Of a stretch of 51,114 nucleotides of DNA, positions 10,819 to 19,214 are shown in pieces. The position numbers were made by a program, and so were the translations under genes. The DNA is from Streptomyces sp. AcH 505 (GTDB lineage: Bacteria > Actinomycetota > Actinomycetes > Streptomycetales > Streptomycetaceae), in contig NZ_JTIY01000001.1 of NCBI RefSeq assembly GCF_000818175.1, positions 5,239,006 through 5,290,119 on the forward strand, read 5' to 3'. The notes under the pieces were generated by a model, which searched no databases, was not told the DNA's origin, and saw only the letters and a list, made by a program, of their open reading frames with translations. Position 1 is the stretch's first letter; every line of letters begins with the position of its first letter.

Positions 10819-12087
10819 ATGAACACTGACTCGACGCGCTTCGGCTCCCGGCAGTGGCCCGTCGAAGGGCAGGGCGGGGGAGGGCGGCAGCAGTCCCGGC
10901 TGGTCCGGCTGCGGGGTCACCTGGTGGTGGTGATCCTCATCGTCGTACTGCCCCTGGCCACCGTGGACATGGACGGAGCGGCCACCGGTGTCCGCTGGGC
11001 CCTGCTGGCCCTGGATCTCGCGGTCTACGCGGCGAGTTTCCTGGTCATCACGCAGGTGGGACAGCGCAGTTCGCGATGGGGCCGGTCGCTGATGGTTGGC
11101 TGGCTCCTCGTGGTGGGGTCGTTCCTGCCGGTCATCACGGGAGACGTCACGACGCTGGTGAATCTCGCCTACGCGATCGTGGCGGCTGTCGTGCTGCTGC
11201 CGGCCGAGGCGAGCCGGCTGGTCGGGCTCGGCGTTGCGTTGGCCCAGGTGGTGGCGACCCGGCTGGCCGTCGGCCGGGTGGACTGGAACGGCACGTGGCT
11301 GCTGGTGCTGCTGACGCTGTCGTTGTCGTCGCTGTTCCTGCTCACCCGCGTCGTCTCGCAGTTGAGCGCCGCCCGCGCGGTCATCGCCCACCAGTCGGTC
11401 ATGGACGAGCGGAACCGACTGGCCAGGGATCTGCACGACGTGCTGGGGCATACGGTCGCCACGATCGCGCTCAAGGGCGGTGTGGCACGCAGGATCCTGG
11501 AGGGCGCCGGTGACCGGGGGGCCGGTGGGACCGGTGGGGCCGAGGTCAAGGACTCGCTGCGGACCGAGGTCCGGGACATCGAGGAGCTGGCCCGCAAGGC
11601 GATGCAGGAGATCCGCAGTACGGTCCTCGACACGCGACTGGTCTCCCTGGACGACGAGTTGGCGAACGCCGCGCTGGCGCTGCGCGCCGCCGGGATCGCC
11701 GCGACGCTGCCGGAGACGGGCGACATCGTCCGTGTCGAGCTGCGTGACGTGTTCGCCTACGTGCTCCGCGAAGGCGTGACCAATGTGCTCAAGCACAGTG
11801 GCGCGCGGAGTTGCGAAGTACGGTTCGGCGCCGCATGGCTGGAAATCGAGGACGACGGCCGCGGGAAGCTCTTCAGCATGGAGACCTGGGCCGAAGCGGG
11901 CAGCGGCTACGGTCTGTTGGGCCTCGCCGAGCGGTTGCGTGCCGTCGGGGGCAGCCTCACGTCGGGGCGGGTACGCACGGGCGGCTTCCTGCTGCGCGCC
12001 GAGGCGGAGGACCGGCCGGAAGACCGGCCGGCGGACGGGCCGGCGGACAGGGAAGACCCACCCGACGGGCGCCCGGCGGACGCCTGA
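10819..12087 (+). CDS. Orphan sensor histidine kinase (HisKA_3 / NarL-type)
   Basis: 422-residue membrane kinase. About five hydrophobic segments lie between residues 34 and 178. A HisKA_3 dimerisation helix follows with the phospho-acceptor in RLARDLHDVLGHTV (His206), then a HATPase domain with an N-box (REGVTNVLKH) and G-boxes (EIEDDGRG, GYGLLGLAERL). It would normally phosphorylate a NarL/DesR-type receiver, but no receiver gene adjoins it; the convergent LuxR gene has no receiver domain. The C-terminus is a low-complexity Asp/Pro/Arg tail after about residue 395. A role in regulating the polyketide cluster is an inference from position only. Confidence 0.92.
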   Translation: MNTDSTRFGSRQWPVEGQGGGGRQQSRLVRLRGHLVVVILIVVLPLATVDMDGAATGVRWALLALDLAVYAASFLVITQVGQRSSRWGRSLMVGWLLVVGSFLPVITGDVTTLVNLAYAIVAAVVLLPAEASRLVGLGVALAQVVATRLAVGRVDWNGTWLLVLLTLSLSSLFLLTRVVSQLSAARAVIAHQSVMDERNRLARDLHDVLGHTVATIALKGGVARRILEGAGDRGAGGTGGAEVKDSLRTEVRDIEELARKAMQEIRSTVLDTRLVSLDDELANAALALRAAGIAATLPETGDIVRVELRDVFAYVLREGVTNVLKHSGARSCEVRFGAAWLEIEDDGRGKLFSMETWAEAGSGYGLLGLAERLRAVGGSLTSGRVRTGGFLLRAEAEDRPEDRPADGPADREDPPDGRPADA

Positions 12088-12126
12088 CGCCCAGACCCCC
12101 GACCTCCGCCCCCCACGTCCCGCGGC

Positions 12127-13212
12127 TCACATCAGCGCGTTGTGGTCCGTCTCGGTCACGGAGCCGTTCAGCGTGGCCCGTACGCCGGCCTGGAAACGGC
12201 TGCTGGCGTCCAGCTCGTTCATGATCTCCTTGATGTGGCGTCGGCAGGTGCGCACCGATATCCCCAGGCGCCTGGCCACGACATCGTCCTTGAAGCCCTG
12301 CGCCAGCAGACGGATGATCGAAAGCTGCAGAAGCCCGAGTGTCCTGGCGTCGCCCATGTCCTCGGGCGCCGACGAGCCCACGTCGTCCCAGGTCTGGTCG
12401 AAGGTGGCGCGGAGATGGCCGATGACCGTCGCGTCGCGTACGGCGACGGCGGTCGGCGCCTCGGACACGTACCCCGCCTCGGTCGCATACTCCGCCTCGG
12501 TCGCATACTCCGCGTCGGCGCTGCCGGGCGAAGGCTCGCGGCCGAAGACGATCGCGACCTCGGCTCCGAAGATGATCAGCTGTCCTGCCGGTTCCGCACG
12601 GATCCGCACCAGGGCGCCGGCCGCTGCCAGTTCCTCGATGTGCCCCCGGGTTGTCTGGTCACCGAGGGCCGCGTGCTGGTAGACCGCCCTGATACGCGTC
12701 CCGCGCCGCGCCGCCTCAAGAAGCTCCGGATGCATGGCTCCGACGGAATCGGCGGCGGGCAGCAGGTCGCCGCGGCGGCTGATCAGTATCTCGCTGCGGC
12801 AGCGTTCTGCCTGCTCCTTGAGCATCCAGCGGATGTGGTCGGCGGCCTGGAGCGGCTCCAGGCTCTGCTCGACCTGTTCGCGCAGGCTCCGTCCCTCCAC
12901 ATAGGCCGGCAGGAGCTTGTTCAGCCGTCGCTTGGTGCGGTCGATGTCCTCTTGGAGGTTGCGTATTTCGTCTTCGGACATTCTGACCAGCTCGGTCGCG
13001 GCGGCCTCGGGGCTCACCGGGACGAAGACTTCCGAGTCGTGCGCCGACGGCTGGAGGAGTCTGAGATGCAGCAGGCCCTTGCGAATGGCGTCGACCTTCG
13101 CACAGGGAAGGCGAAGGGTCTCCGCTATCTGTTTACTGTTGAACTGCCCGATGCGGACGGCCTGCCTGAATGCCAGCGCATGCAGGTGATCAGGGTCGGC
13201 AAACTCAGGCAT
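12127..13212 (-). CDS. TrmB-like / LuxR-HTH transcriptional regulator
   Basis: 361 residues. The N-terminus (about 15-60) looks like a winged helix with IAETLRLP recognition-type spacing; a short coiled-coil stretch (about 75-115) follows; the middle part (about 125-240) resembles the phospholipase-D-like or TrmB effector domain; a LuxR-type HTH is at about 295-350 (LLAQGFKDDVVARRLGISVRTCRRHIKEI, read in parts). There is no receiver domain. This architecture is frequent in Streptomyces, often near secondary-metabolite genes. The gene is convergent with the sensor kinase, 39 bp apart. An 18-bp tandem repeat in the linker gives an Ala-Glu-Tyr-rich stretch. A cluster-regulator role is likely but unproven. 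Confidence 0.88.
   Translation of the reverse strand: MPEFADPDHLHALAFRQAVRIGQFNSKQIAETLRLPCAKVDAIRKGLLHLRLLQPSAHDSEVFVPVSPEAAATELVRMSEDEIRNLQEDIDRTKRRLNKLLPAYVEGRSLREQVEQSLEPLQAADHIRWMLKEQAERCRSEILISRRGDLLPAADSVGAMHPELLEAARRGTRIRAVYQHAALGDQTTRGHIEELAAAGALVRIRAEPAGQLIIFGAEVAIVFGREPSPGSADAEYATEAEYATEAGYVSEAPTAVAVRDATVIGHLRATFDQTWDDVGSSAPEDMGDARTLGLLQLSIIRLLAQGFKDDVVARRLGISVRTCRRHIKEIMNELDASSRFQAGVRATLNGSVTETDHNALM
12474..12515. repeat. 18-bp tandem repeat inside the LuxR-type regulator gene
   Basis: CCGCCTCGGTCGCATACT is present twice in full (12474-12491 and 12492-12509) and then partly. It codes for a repeated TEAEYA block in the linker before the LuxR HTH. It is in frame, so copy-number change would alter linker length without a frameshift. 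Confidence 0.8.
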
Positions 13213-13431
13213 TCACTGGCCTTCTTTCCCCCGAGGCGCACTCTCAGCCGAGCACGCCAATGGCCACGCAAATATGCTAGAGGCCAGGCTAAGCGCTGAA
13301 GGCCGTGGGTGGCGACAAGATTTGAGCCATTCTCCGGCTGTTGGCTTGACGTTGTCGAACGGTTCGTGCTCCCGCTCGGCGTCGCGACGCTCCGTGGCGG
13401 CAAGATCCAGACGAGCCGTTGCGGACACGAC

Positions 13432-14763
13432 CTAGGCTCCCGTGTCCGGAAGCCAGTTGCCGTGGAAGCCGTACGGGACGCGCTGCGGCAGATGAACGGT
13501 CGCCACCGGCGTCGCGCTCAGATCGCCGGCGTCCACGATGACCAGGTCACTGGTGTCCGTCGCCACGTCGTAGACGTACGTCATGAGCCACCCCTCGCCG
13601 CCGGGCCTGCCGTCCGCGGGGACGAAGGCGGCCTCACCCGGAATCCGGCCGGGCCCGAAGGAGTGCCGCGCCACCTCGCCGGTGTGCATGTCGTAGCGCA
13701 GCAGCGCGCCCGGAACGGCGTCGTGGCGGGGATGAGAAGCGGCCACCGTGGTGTGCACATGGCGGGCGTCGAGCCCGGCCAGTCTGTCGTCGATACGGGG
13801 AAACTCGGTGTTCCGGTCGTCGAGTTGCTCCTCGGTGACCTTCCCCGCCGCCAGATCCACGGTCCAGCGCCACAGCGAGGCGACCGGGTAGGGCTCGCTG
13901 CTGTCCGCGACCCACAGCTCCGGATAGCGGATGACGCTCACGACCACGCTGTCGCCGTCGTCGTGCGCGTTGGGCACGTGGAAGACGTAACAGGGATCGA
14001 TGTCGAACCAGCGGATCTCGCCGTGCGGGTCGTCGCGCCGCAGCACCCCGAGCCGGGCCCCGTACTCGGGATCCCACTTGTACGGCATGGGCTTGCCCGA
14101 CATCGCTTCGAGGACGTCGAAGACGACCGGCAGATCCATGAAGACCACATGCCGGGCGGTCAGGGCGAAGTCGTGCATCATCGTCGGTCCGACCCCGTCG
14201 ACCGCACGGCTGACGGTCAGATTTCCGGCGGCGTCGGCCCGGTGGTAGGTCAGGAACGGGGCGGTGAGCATCCCGTACCCGAAGAAGTGCAGCTCGCCCG
14301 TGGTCGGGCAGGTCTTCGGGTGCGCGGTCATGGCCGTGGTGAGCTTGCCCCCGAAGTCGTGCACACCGACGGTGTCCAGCTCGGGGGTGAGCAGGTACGG
14401 GAGGGACGACTCGGCCAGTGACAGGATGCGGCCGGCGTGCCGGACGACGTGTGTGTTGGAGGGTCCCGCCGTGAGATCGCGGTTGCCGAGCGAGTCGTAG
14501 ACCGTGGCGCCCTCGGTGAAGGACGACGTGCGGACCCACCGGCTGCGGTGGGACGTCGCCCGGCCGCCTTCCAGCCGGACACCGTGCACCATGCCGGAGC
14601 CGAGGAACCAGTGGGCGGACGCCGCCTCGTGCGGGTTGGGCCCGTTGCGCAGGTACCAGCCGGTCAGCTCCCTGGGGATGGTCCCGGTGACGGGCAGGTC
14701 GTAGGAGGTGAGTTCGCCGACGGGGGCGAAGTTACCGAGCAGGTGAGGGGTGGGCGTCGTCAA
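13432..14763 (-). CDS. Carotenoid oxygenase family protein (apocarotenoid / stilbene dioxygenase type)
   Basis: 443 residues, a seven-bladed propeller non-haem Fe(II) dioxygenase that cleaves a conjugated double bond with O2. The four iron-binding histidines can be placed: His148 (TAHPKT), His197 (MMHDFALT), His262 (VFHVPNAHDDGD) and His434 (YGFHGNW). The N-terminal YLRNGPNP and the FDIDPCYVFHV stretches are family hallmarks. No signal peptide is seen. It is followed by no obvious hairpin and is preceded by the methyltransferase gene on the same strand with an 87-bp gap, so the two may be cotranscribed. No carotenoid synthesis gene lies in the window; the substrate could be a polyene or aromatic alkene made by the cluster. 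Confidence 0.95.
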   Translation of the reverse strand: MTTPTPHLLGNFAPVGELTSYDLPVTGTIPRELTGWYLRNGPNPHEAASAHWFLGSGMVHGVRLEGGRATSHRSRWVRTSSFTEGATVYDSLGNRDLTAGPSNTHVVRHAGRILSLAESSLPYLLTPELDTVGVHDFGGKLTTAMTAHPKTCPTTGELHFFGYGMLTAPFLTYHRADAAGNLTVSRAVDGVGPTMMHDFALTARHVVFMDLPVVFDVLEAMSGKPMPYKWDPEYGARLGVLRRDDPHGEIRWFDIDPCYVFHVPNAHDDGDSVVVSVIRYPELWVADSSEPYPVASLWRWTVDLAAGKVTEEQLDDRNTEFPRIDDRLAGLDARHVHTTVAASHPRHDAVPGALLRYDMHTGEVARHSFGPGRIPGEAAFVPADGRPGGEGWLMTYVYDVATDTSDLVIVDAGDLSATPVATVHLPQRVPYGFHGNWLPDTGA

Positions 14764-14850
14764 TTGCGGCTTCCTCTCGAACGCGGGTGTCCGGGCCGGC
14801 GCCGCAGTGGACTCTGCGACAGGTCGCCATCTGCTGGACCAGGGGCCTGC

Positions 14851-15669
14851 TCAGCCGGCCTTGGTCACGGTGAAAAGGAAGAACCGCGGGACGCCGGGGA
14901 TGTGCCGGGGGATGGGTGGTACCGGCCAGCGGCCGAAGGAAGCGCCGTCGTCGCCGACGGACTTGACCTCGGTCGGCTCCCAACCGCCCCCGGACAGCAG
15001 GGTTTCCGGCTCGTCGGTGCCGAACTGCCAGGGGCTGCCGTCCTCGGCGAGCAGCGGGAGGCCGTTCTGCGGGAAGTCGTGCTCCGAGATCAGGAACTGG
15101 TGGCTGACGATGTCGCCCGCGAAGACGCTGCCGGGCGGCGCGATGTCGGCGACCGCCTTCACCAGTGCGTGCACGGCCTGTTCGGGCAGGTAGTAGAGCA
15201 GCCCCTCGGCGACCCAGAGGGTCGGCTCCGCCGCGTCCCAGCCGGCCGCGCGCAGCGCTTCCTGCCAGTTCTCGGTCAGGTCGGCTCCCACGGTGCGCCG
15301 TTCGCAGTCGTGCGTGACGCCCAGTTTCGCGAGCCGTTCTTCCTTCCACTCCAGCAGATCCGGGTGGTCCACCTCGAAGAGCGTCGTGCCGGCCGGCCAC
15401 GCGGTGCGTACGGAACGGGTGTCGAGACCGGCGGCGAGCAGCACGACCTGCCGGAAGCCGGAGTGCTTGGCGATCGTCTCGTCCATGTAGCGGGTGCGGA
15501 TCGCGAGGCTGTCCGCGACGCCGGGCCGCTCGTACCGGGTGCGCAGCGCGAAGCCCTTGTCGCCGGCCAGCTCTTCTGCCAGTTCGTCGACGAACAACGC
15601 GTCGTCGCGCTGTGATTCGCCGGCCCGGAGAGCCGCGGCCCACAACGCGGTGGCGGAAACGCTTTTCAT
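14851..15669 (-). CDS. Class I SAM-dependent methyltransferase, TIGR00027/LCMT-like family
   Basis: 272 residues. The SAM-binding motif I is QVVLLAAGLDTRS (about 74-86), followed by an acidic FEVDHPDLLEWK motif II and ADLTENW; these are signatures of the TIGR00027 group, related to leucine carboxyl methyltransferases, many of which act as O-methyltransferases in actinomycetes. A second C/G-run element (15806-15837) lies 137 bp upstream. It diverges from the aldehyde dehydrogenase gene and runs toward the carotenoid-oxygenase gene. The substrate is unknown; polyketide tailoring is an inference from position. Confidence 0.92.
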   Translation of the reverse strand: MKSVSATALWAAALRAGESQRDDALFVDELAEELAGDKGFALRTRYERPGVADSLAIRTRYMDETIAKHSGFRQVVLLAAGLDTRSVRTAWPAGTTLFEVDHPDLLEWKEERLAKLGVTHDCERRTVGADLTENWQEALRAAGWDAAEPTLWVAEGLLYYLPEQAVHALVKAVADIAPPGSVFAGDIVSHQFLISEHDFPQNGLPLLAEDGSPWQFGTDEPETLLSGGGWEPTEVKSVGDDGASFGRWPVPPIPRHIPGVPRFFLFTVTKAG

Positions 15670-15805
15670 GCCGACTCCTTTGTGACTGCGTCCCGAACTT
15701 CTCGGAAATACCCGCAGGTTCGGAAATACCCGAGGGGCGCGGGCCGCGCGAATTCTCCGCTCGCGGCCGGCACCGCCCAGTATTTGTGACGTGGGACAGA
15801 TCGGA

Positions 15806-15837
15806 AACCCCTAAGGGCCCCTATGCGCGGCCCCCAG
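15806..15837 (-). promoter_or_regulatory. C/G-run element upstream of methyltransferase gene (copy B)
   Basis: On the minus strand CTGGGGG is followed by ATAGGGG and TTAGGGG 10 bp apart, then TTTCC. The order and orientation match copy A at 10640-10672, which has 11-bp spacing. It lies in the divergent region between the methyltransferase and aldehyde dehydrogenase genes. Confidence 0.55.
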
Positions 15838-15916
15838 AATGTCCGCGCAGGGGTGGGGGCGGCTGCCGCCCGGCGGTACGGTGCGAAACCAGGCCCGGCG
15901 ACCCGAAGGAGCGGCA

Positions 15917-17323
15917 ATGCCGCAATACACCATGACCATTGGCGGCGCGAGTGTATCCGGGGACGCCTCCTTCGGGGTCGTCGATCCGGCTCTGGGTACG
16001 GTGCACGCCGAGGCTCCCGACTGCGGTCCCGGCCAGCTCGACGCCGCATTCGAGGCGGCTGCGCTGGCGTACCGGTCGTGGCGGAAGAACGAGAACGCGC
16101 GGCGCAAGGCCCTGCACGCCGCCGGCGATCTGCTGATGAGCAAGGCCGACGAGCTGGCCCCCGTACTCACCCGTGAGCAGGGCAAGCCGCTGAAGGATGC
16201 CGCGTTCGAGATCATCGGCTCCGGATACTGGCTCAAGCACTTCGCCGACATGGCCATTCCGTACGAGGTGATCCGGGACGACGACGCGGCGTTCGTGGAG
16301 GTCATCCGCCGGCCGATGGGAGTGGTCGCGGCGATCACACCGTGGAACTTCCCGCTCATGCTGGCCTGTTGGAAGGTCGCTCCGGCCCTGCTGGCCGGTA
16401 ACACCATGGTGCTCAAACCATCGCCGTACACACCGCTCACCACCCTGGCGTTCGGTGCGATGATGCGCGAGGTGCTGCCGCCCGGTGTGCTGAACGTGGT
16501 CAGCGGGCAGGATCCGCTCGGCGCGCGGATGACGGCGCACCCCGTGCCCCGGAAGATCACCTTCACCGGCAGCGTCGCCACCGGCAAGCGGGTCGCGGAG
16601 GCGGCGGCGAGCGACCTCAAGAGGGTGACGCTCGAACTCGGCGGGAACGACCCCGCGATCGTGCTGGACGACGCGGACCCGGCCCGGGTCGCGCCGAAGA
16701 TATTCGACTTCGCCTTCCAGAACAACGGACAGCTCTGCTCCGCGATCAAGCGTGTCTACGCACCGGCGCGGCTCTACGACGACGTGGTCGAAGCGCTGGC
16801 GGCCGTCGCACGCGAGGTCAAGGTCGGCAACGGCCTGCACGAGGGCGTGCAGTACGGGCCCGTCAACAACAAGCCGCAGTTCGACCGGGTCACCGAACTC
16901 GTCGACGACGCGGTCGGCCGGGGCGCGCGGGCGGTGGCGGGCGGCAAACGCGTCGAAGGGCCCGGCTACTTCTACGAACCGACCGTGCTCGCGGGCGCCG
17001 AGGACGGGTTCCGCATCGTCGACGAGGAGCAGTTCGGCCCCGCCCTGCCGGTGATCAGCTACACCTCACTCGACGACGTGGTGGAGCGCGCCAACGGGTC
17101 CCACTTCGGCCTGTGCGGCTCGGTCTGGGGCACCGACGTGGAGCGCGCCTCCCAGGTGGCAGGCGACTTGGAATGCGGGACGGCGTGGGTCAACACCCAC
17201 TTCGCCGTCCACCCGGACCAGCCGTTCGGCGGCCACAAGTGGAGCGGTGTCGGATCCGAGAACGGCCGCCTCGGCCTGGAGGGCTTCACCGAGGTACAGG
17301 TGCGGCACCGCGCCAAGAGCTGA
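15917..17323 (+). CDS. NAD(P)+-dependent aldehyde dehydrogenase
   Basis: 468-residue soluble aldehyde dehydrogenase that oxidises an aldehyde to the acid. The general base is Glu240 (VTLELGGNDPAIV) and the nucleophile Cys274 (NNGQLCSAIKR); the TPWNFP oxyanion-hole segment (Asn144) and the FTGSVATGK cofactor loop are intact. The ATG at 15917 has GAAGGAG at the right distance; the open frame extends farther upstream without a ribosome site. Sequence type is close to betaine- or semialdehyde dehydrogenases. It diverges from the methyltransferase gene over a shared control region and is convergent with the DesR-like gene. It may process an apocarotenoid aldehyde released by the nearby oxygenase; that link is inference. 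Confidence 0.95.
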   Translation: MPQYTMTIGGASVSGDASFGVVDPALGTVHAEAPDCGPGQLDAAFEAAALAYRSWRKNENARRKALHAAGDLLMSKADELAPVLTREQGKPLKDAAFEIIGSGYWLKHFADMAIPYEVIRDDDAAFVEVIRRPMGVVAAITPWNFPLMLACWKVAPALLAGNTMVLKPSPYTPLTTLAFGAMMREVLPPGVLNVVSGQDPLGARMTAHPVPRKITFTGSVATGKRVAEAAASDLKRVTLELGGNDPAIVLDDADPARVAPKIFDFAFQNNGQLCSAIKRVYAPARLYDDVVEALAAVAREVKVGNGLHEGVQYGPVNNKPQFDRVTELVDDAVGRGARAVAGGKRVEGPGYFYEPTVLAGAEDGFRIVDEEQFGPALPVISYTSLDDVVERANGSHFGLCGSVWGTDVERASQVAGDLECGTAWVNTHFAVHPDQPFGGHKWSGVGSENGRLGLEGFTEVQVRHRAKS

Positions 17324-17356
17324 GCCGCGCCGCGCTGACCCCGCCGGCAGCCGCAG

Positions 17357-17959
17357 TCACAGCCAGTCGTGTTCGCGCGCGTACCGCGCCGCTTCGTGCC
17401 TGCTCTGGGTCTGGGTCTTGCCCATCGCGTTGGAGAGGTAGTTGCGGACGGTGCCCTCGGCGAGATGGAGCTGGCCGGCGATGTCGGCGACGGAGTAGCC
17501 GTAGGACGTGGCGCGCAGGACGTCGATCTCGCGGTCGGTGAGCGGGCAGTCGTCGATGAGGGCGAGCGCCGAGACGTCCGGGTCGATCCAGCGCCGTCCC
17601 TCGTGCAGCGTCGCGATGACGGACGTGATGTGCGCCGGTTCGGCGGATTTGCTGACGAACCCCTGGACGCCGAGCTTCAGCGCCCGGCGCAGCACCCCCG
17701 GCTTGGCGTGCCTGGTCAGCATCAGGATCACCTGGTCGGGGTGGACGCCGCGGATCTCCGCCACGGCGCCGAGCCCGTCGACACCGGGCATCTCCAGGTC
17801 GATGACGAGCACGTCGGGCCGGTGCCGCAGGGTGGCGGTGACCGCCTCCGCGCCGTCCGCGGCTTCGGCGAGGACGGTGATGTCGCCCTCCAGCGGCAGC
17901 AGTGCGGCGAGCGCCTTGCGCAGCAGCGCCTCGTCGTCGGCCAGTACAACGGTGGTCAT
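17357..17959 (-). CDS. NarL/DesR-type response regulator
   Basis: 200 residues. Receiver domain with acidic pair Asp8/Asp9, phospho-acceptor Asp54 (VLVIDLEMPG) and Lys104 (FVSKS); C-terminal LuxR HTH (LTDREIDVLRATSYGYSVADIA and following). The ATG at 17959 overlaps the TGA of the upstream sensor kinase gene (ATGA), so the two are translationally coupled. Proteins of this type in Gram-positive bacteria usually control an adjacent ABC exporter; here an ABC-2 transporter operon diverges from the kinase gene. Confidence 0.95.
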   Translation of the reverse strand: MTTVVLADDEALLRKALAALLPLEGDITVLAEAADGAEAVTATLRHRPDVLVIDLEMPGVDGLGAVAEIRGVHPDQVILMLTRHAKPGVLRRALKLGVQGFVSKSAEPAHITSVIATLHEGRRWIDPDVSALALIDDCPLTDREIDVLRATSYGYSVADIAGQLHLAEGTVRNYLSNAMGKTQTQSRHEAARYAREHDWL

Positions 17960-19080
17960 CGGGTCTCCTGTGGGTCGGGGCCGGGTGACGGGAAGGCCGC
18001 CGCGGTCAGGAAGCGCCCGTCCTCCTGCTCCACCGTGAGGGTGCCCCCTTCGTCGGCCACGCGTTGTCCGAGCACGGCCAGACCGCCGAGTTCCGGCAGG
18101 GGGGAGTTTGGGGCGCCGTCGTTGACGATGCTGATGCCGGTCCCGGACAGTGTGATCCGTACTTCCTCGGCCTCGGCGTGCCGCAGGATGTTGGTCGTCG
18201 TCTCCCGCAGCACCTGGCCCAGCAGCTCGCTCACACCGGTGTCCGCGTACGCGACGCGGCGGATGTGCACCTCGATGCCTGCCGCCTCGAACAGGTTCTT
18301 CGCGTTCTCCAGCTCGGCGGGCAGGTTGAGCCTGCGCTGGGCGTAGGCGAGCTCCTTGGTCTGGGCGATGGTGTCGCCGACCAGCGAGTGGATCTCGCGC
18401 AGCTCCTGCTCGGCCCGGCCGGGGTCGCGGTGCACCAGCTTCTGCGCGAGGGCGACCTTGAGCTTCACCACGTGCAGGGTGTGCCCCTGGATGTCGTGCA
18501 GGTCGCTGGCGAACCGCATGCGCTCGCGTACGACGGCCAGCTCCGCCTCGCGCCAGCGCGACTCGTCCAGCTCCTCGACGACGTCGTAGAACCGTTTGTT
18601 CGGGAACATCAGCCCGGTCACCACGGCGGTGACGCCCGCCGGGACGATGACGAACTCGATCAGCACGCCACGCGGATCGTCCTGGGTCACCAGGAACCGG
18701 GTCGCACCCGCCAGAGCGACGTAGGCCACCAGTCCTGCGGCGGCCCAGCCCCGGCCGCGGGGCAGCCGCGGCACGATCAGCGGGCCCACGACGGACAGAC
18801 CGAAGACCGCCTTCCCGCTCCCGGCCACCAGCACCCCGAAGAGCCAGACGCCCGCGGTGATGACCAGACACGGCACGGCGACCCGGGCCAGACCGCCGGC
18901 CGTCCAGGACACGAAGGCCAGCAGAGCCGCGAGCACACCCAGCCCCAGGACCGCGGCGTCCCACCAGGACTCGGTGTCCAGCGCCACCAGCAGCACGCCG
19001 CCGACCGCGATGGAAGGGAACACCATGATCAGGTTGAGCCGCCGCAGCCGGCCGCGCGTCACCTCGGAAATATCGGACAT
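17956..19080 (-). CDS. DesK-like sensor histidine kinase
   Basis: 374 residues from the ATG at 19080 (MSDISEVTRG); the open frame continues upstream but without family sequence. About five or six membrane segments occur between residues 17 and 160, followed by a HisKA_3 domain with His195 (RFASDLHDIQGHTLHVVKLK) and a HATPase domain near the C-terminus (GLAVLGQRVADEGG). It works with the overlapping response regulator gene. The 134-bp gap to the divergent ABC ATPase gene should hold both promoters. Confidence 0.94.
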   Translation of the reverse strand: MSDISEVTRGRLRRLNLIMVFPSIAVGGVLLVALDTESWWDAAVLGLGVLAALLAFVSWTAGGLARVAVPCLVITAGVWLFGVLVAGSGKAVFGLSVVGPLIVPRLPRGRGWAAAGLVAYVALAGATRFLVTQDDPRGVLIEFVIVPAGVTAVVTGLMFPNKRFYDVVEELDESRWREAELAVVRERMRFASDLHDIQGHTLHVVKLKVALAQKLVHRDPGRAEQELREIHSLVGDTIAQTKELAYAQRRLNLPAELENAKNLFEAAGIEVHIRRVAYADTGVSELLGQVLRETTTNILRHAEAEEVRITLSGTGISIVNDGAPNSPLPELGGLAVLGQRVADEGGTLTVEQEDGRFLTAAAFPSPGPDPQETR

Positions 19081-19214
19081 CGTGCGGCAAGTATTGGCGC
19101 GAACTCCCCGGTACGCCAGTGACACCACGTCATACGCGCGTGCCAGGAATGTCATGCCGGGGACGTGATACGACGCCACTACCAGCGGGGCGGCCCACAC
19201 GGTGTGATCGGGGT

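Noticed and set aside
12127..13212. LuxR-type gene as the response regulator of the neighbouring sensor kinase
   Set aside because: No receiver domain or phospho-acceptor Asp motif is present; the genes are convergent, not an operon.
14437..15615. Long plus-strand frame opposite the methyltransferase and oxygenase genes
   Set aside because: Its translation has no family resemblance and it is the antisense of two clear genes with conserved motifs; it arises from high GC.
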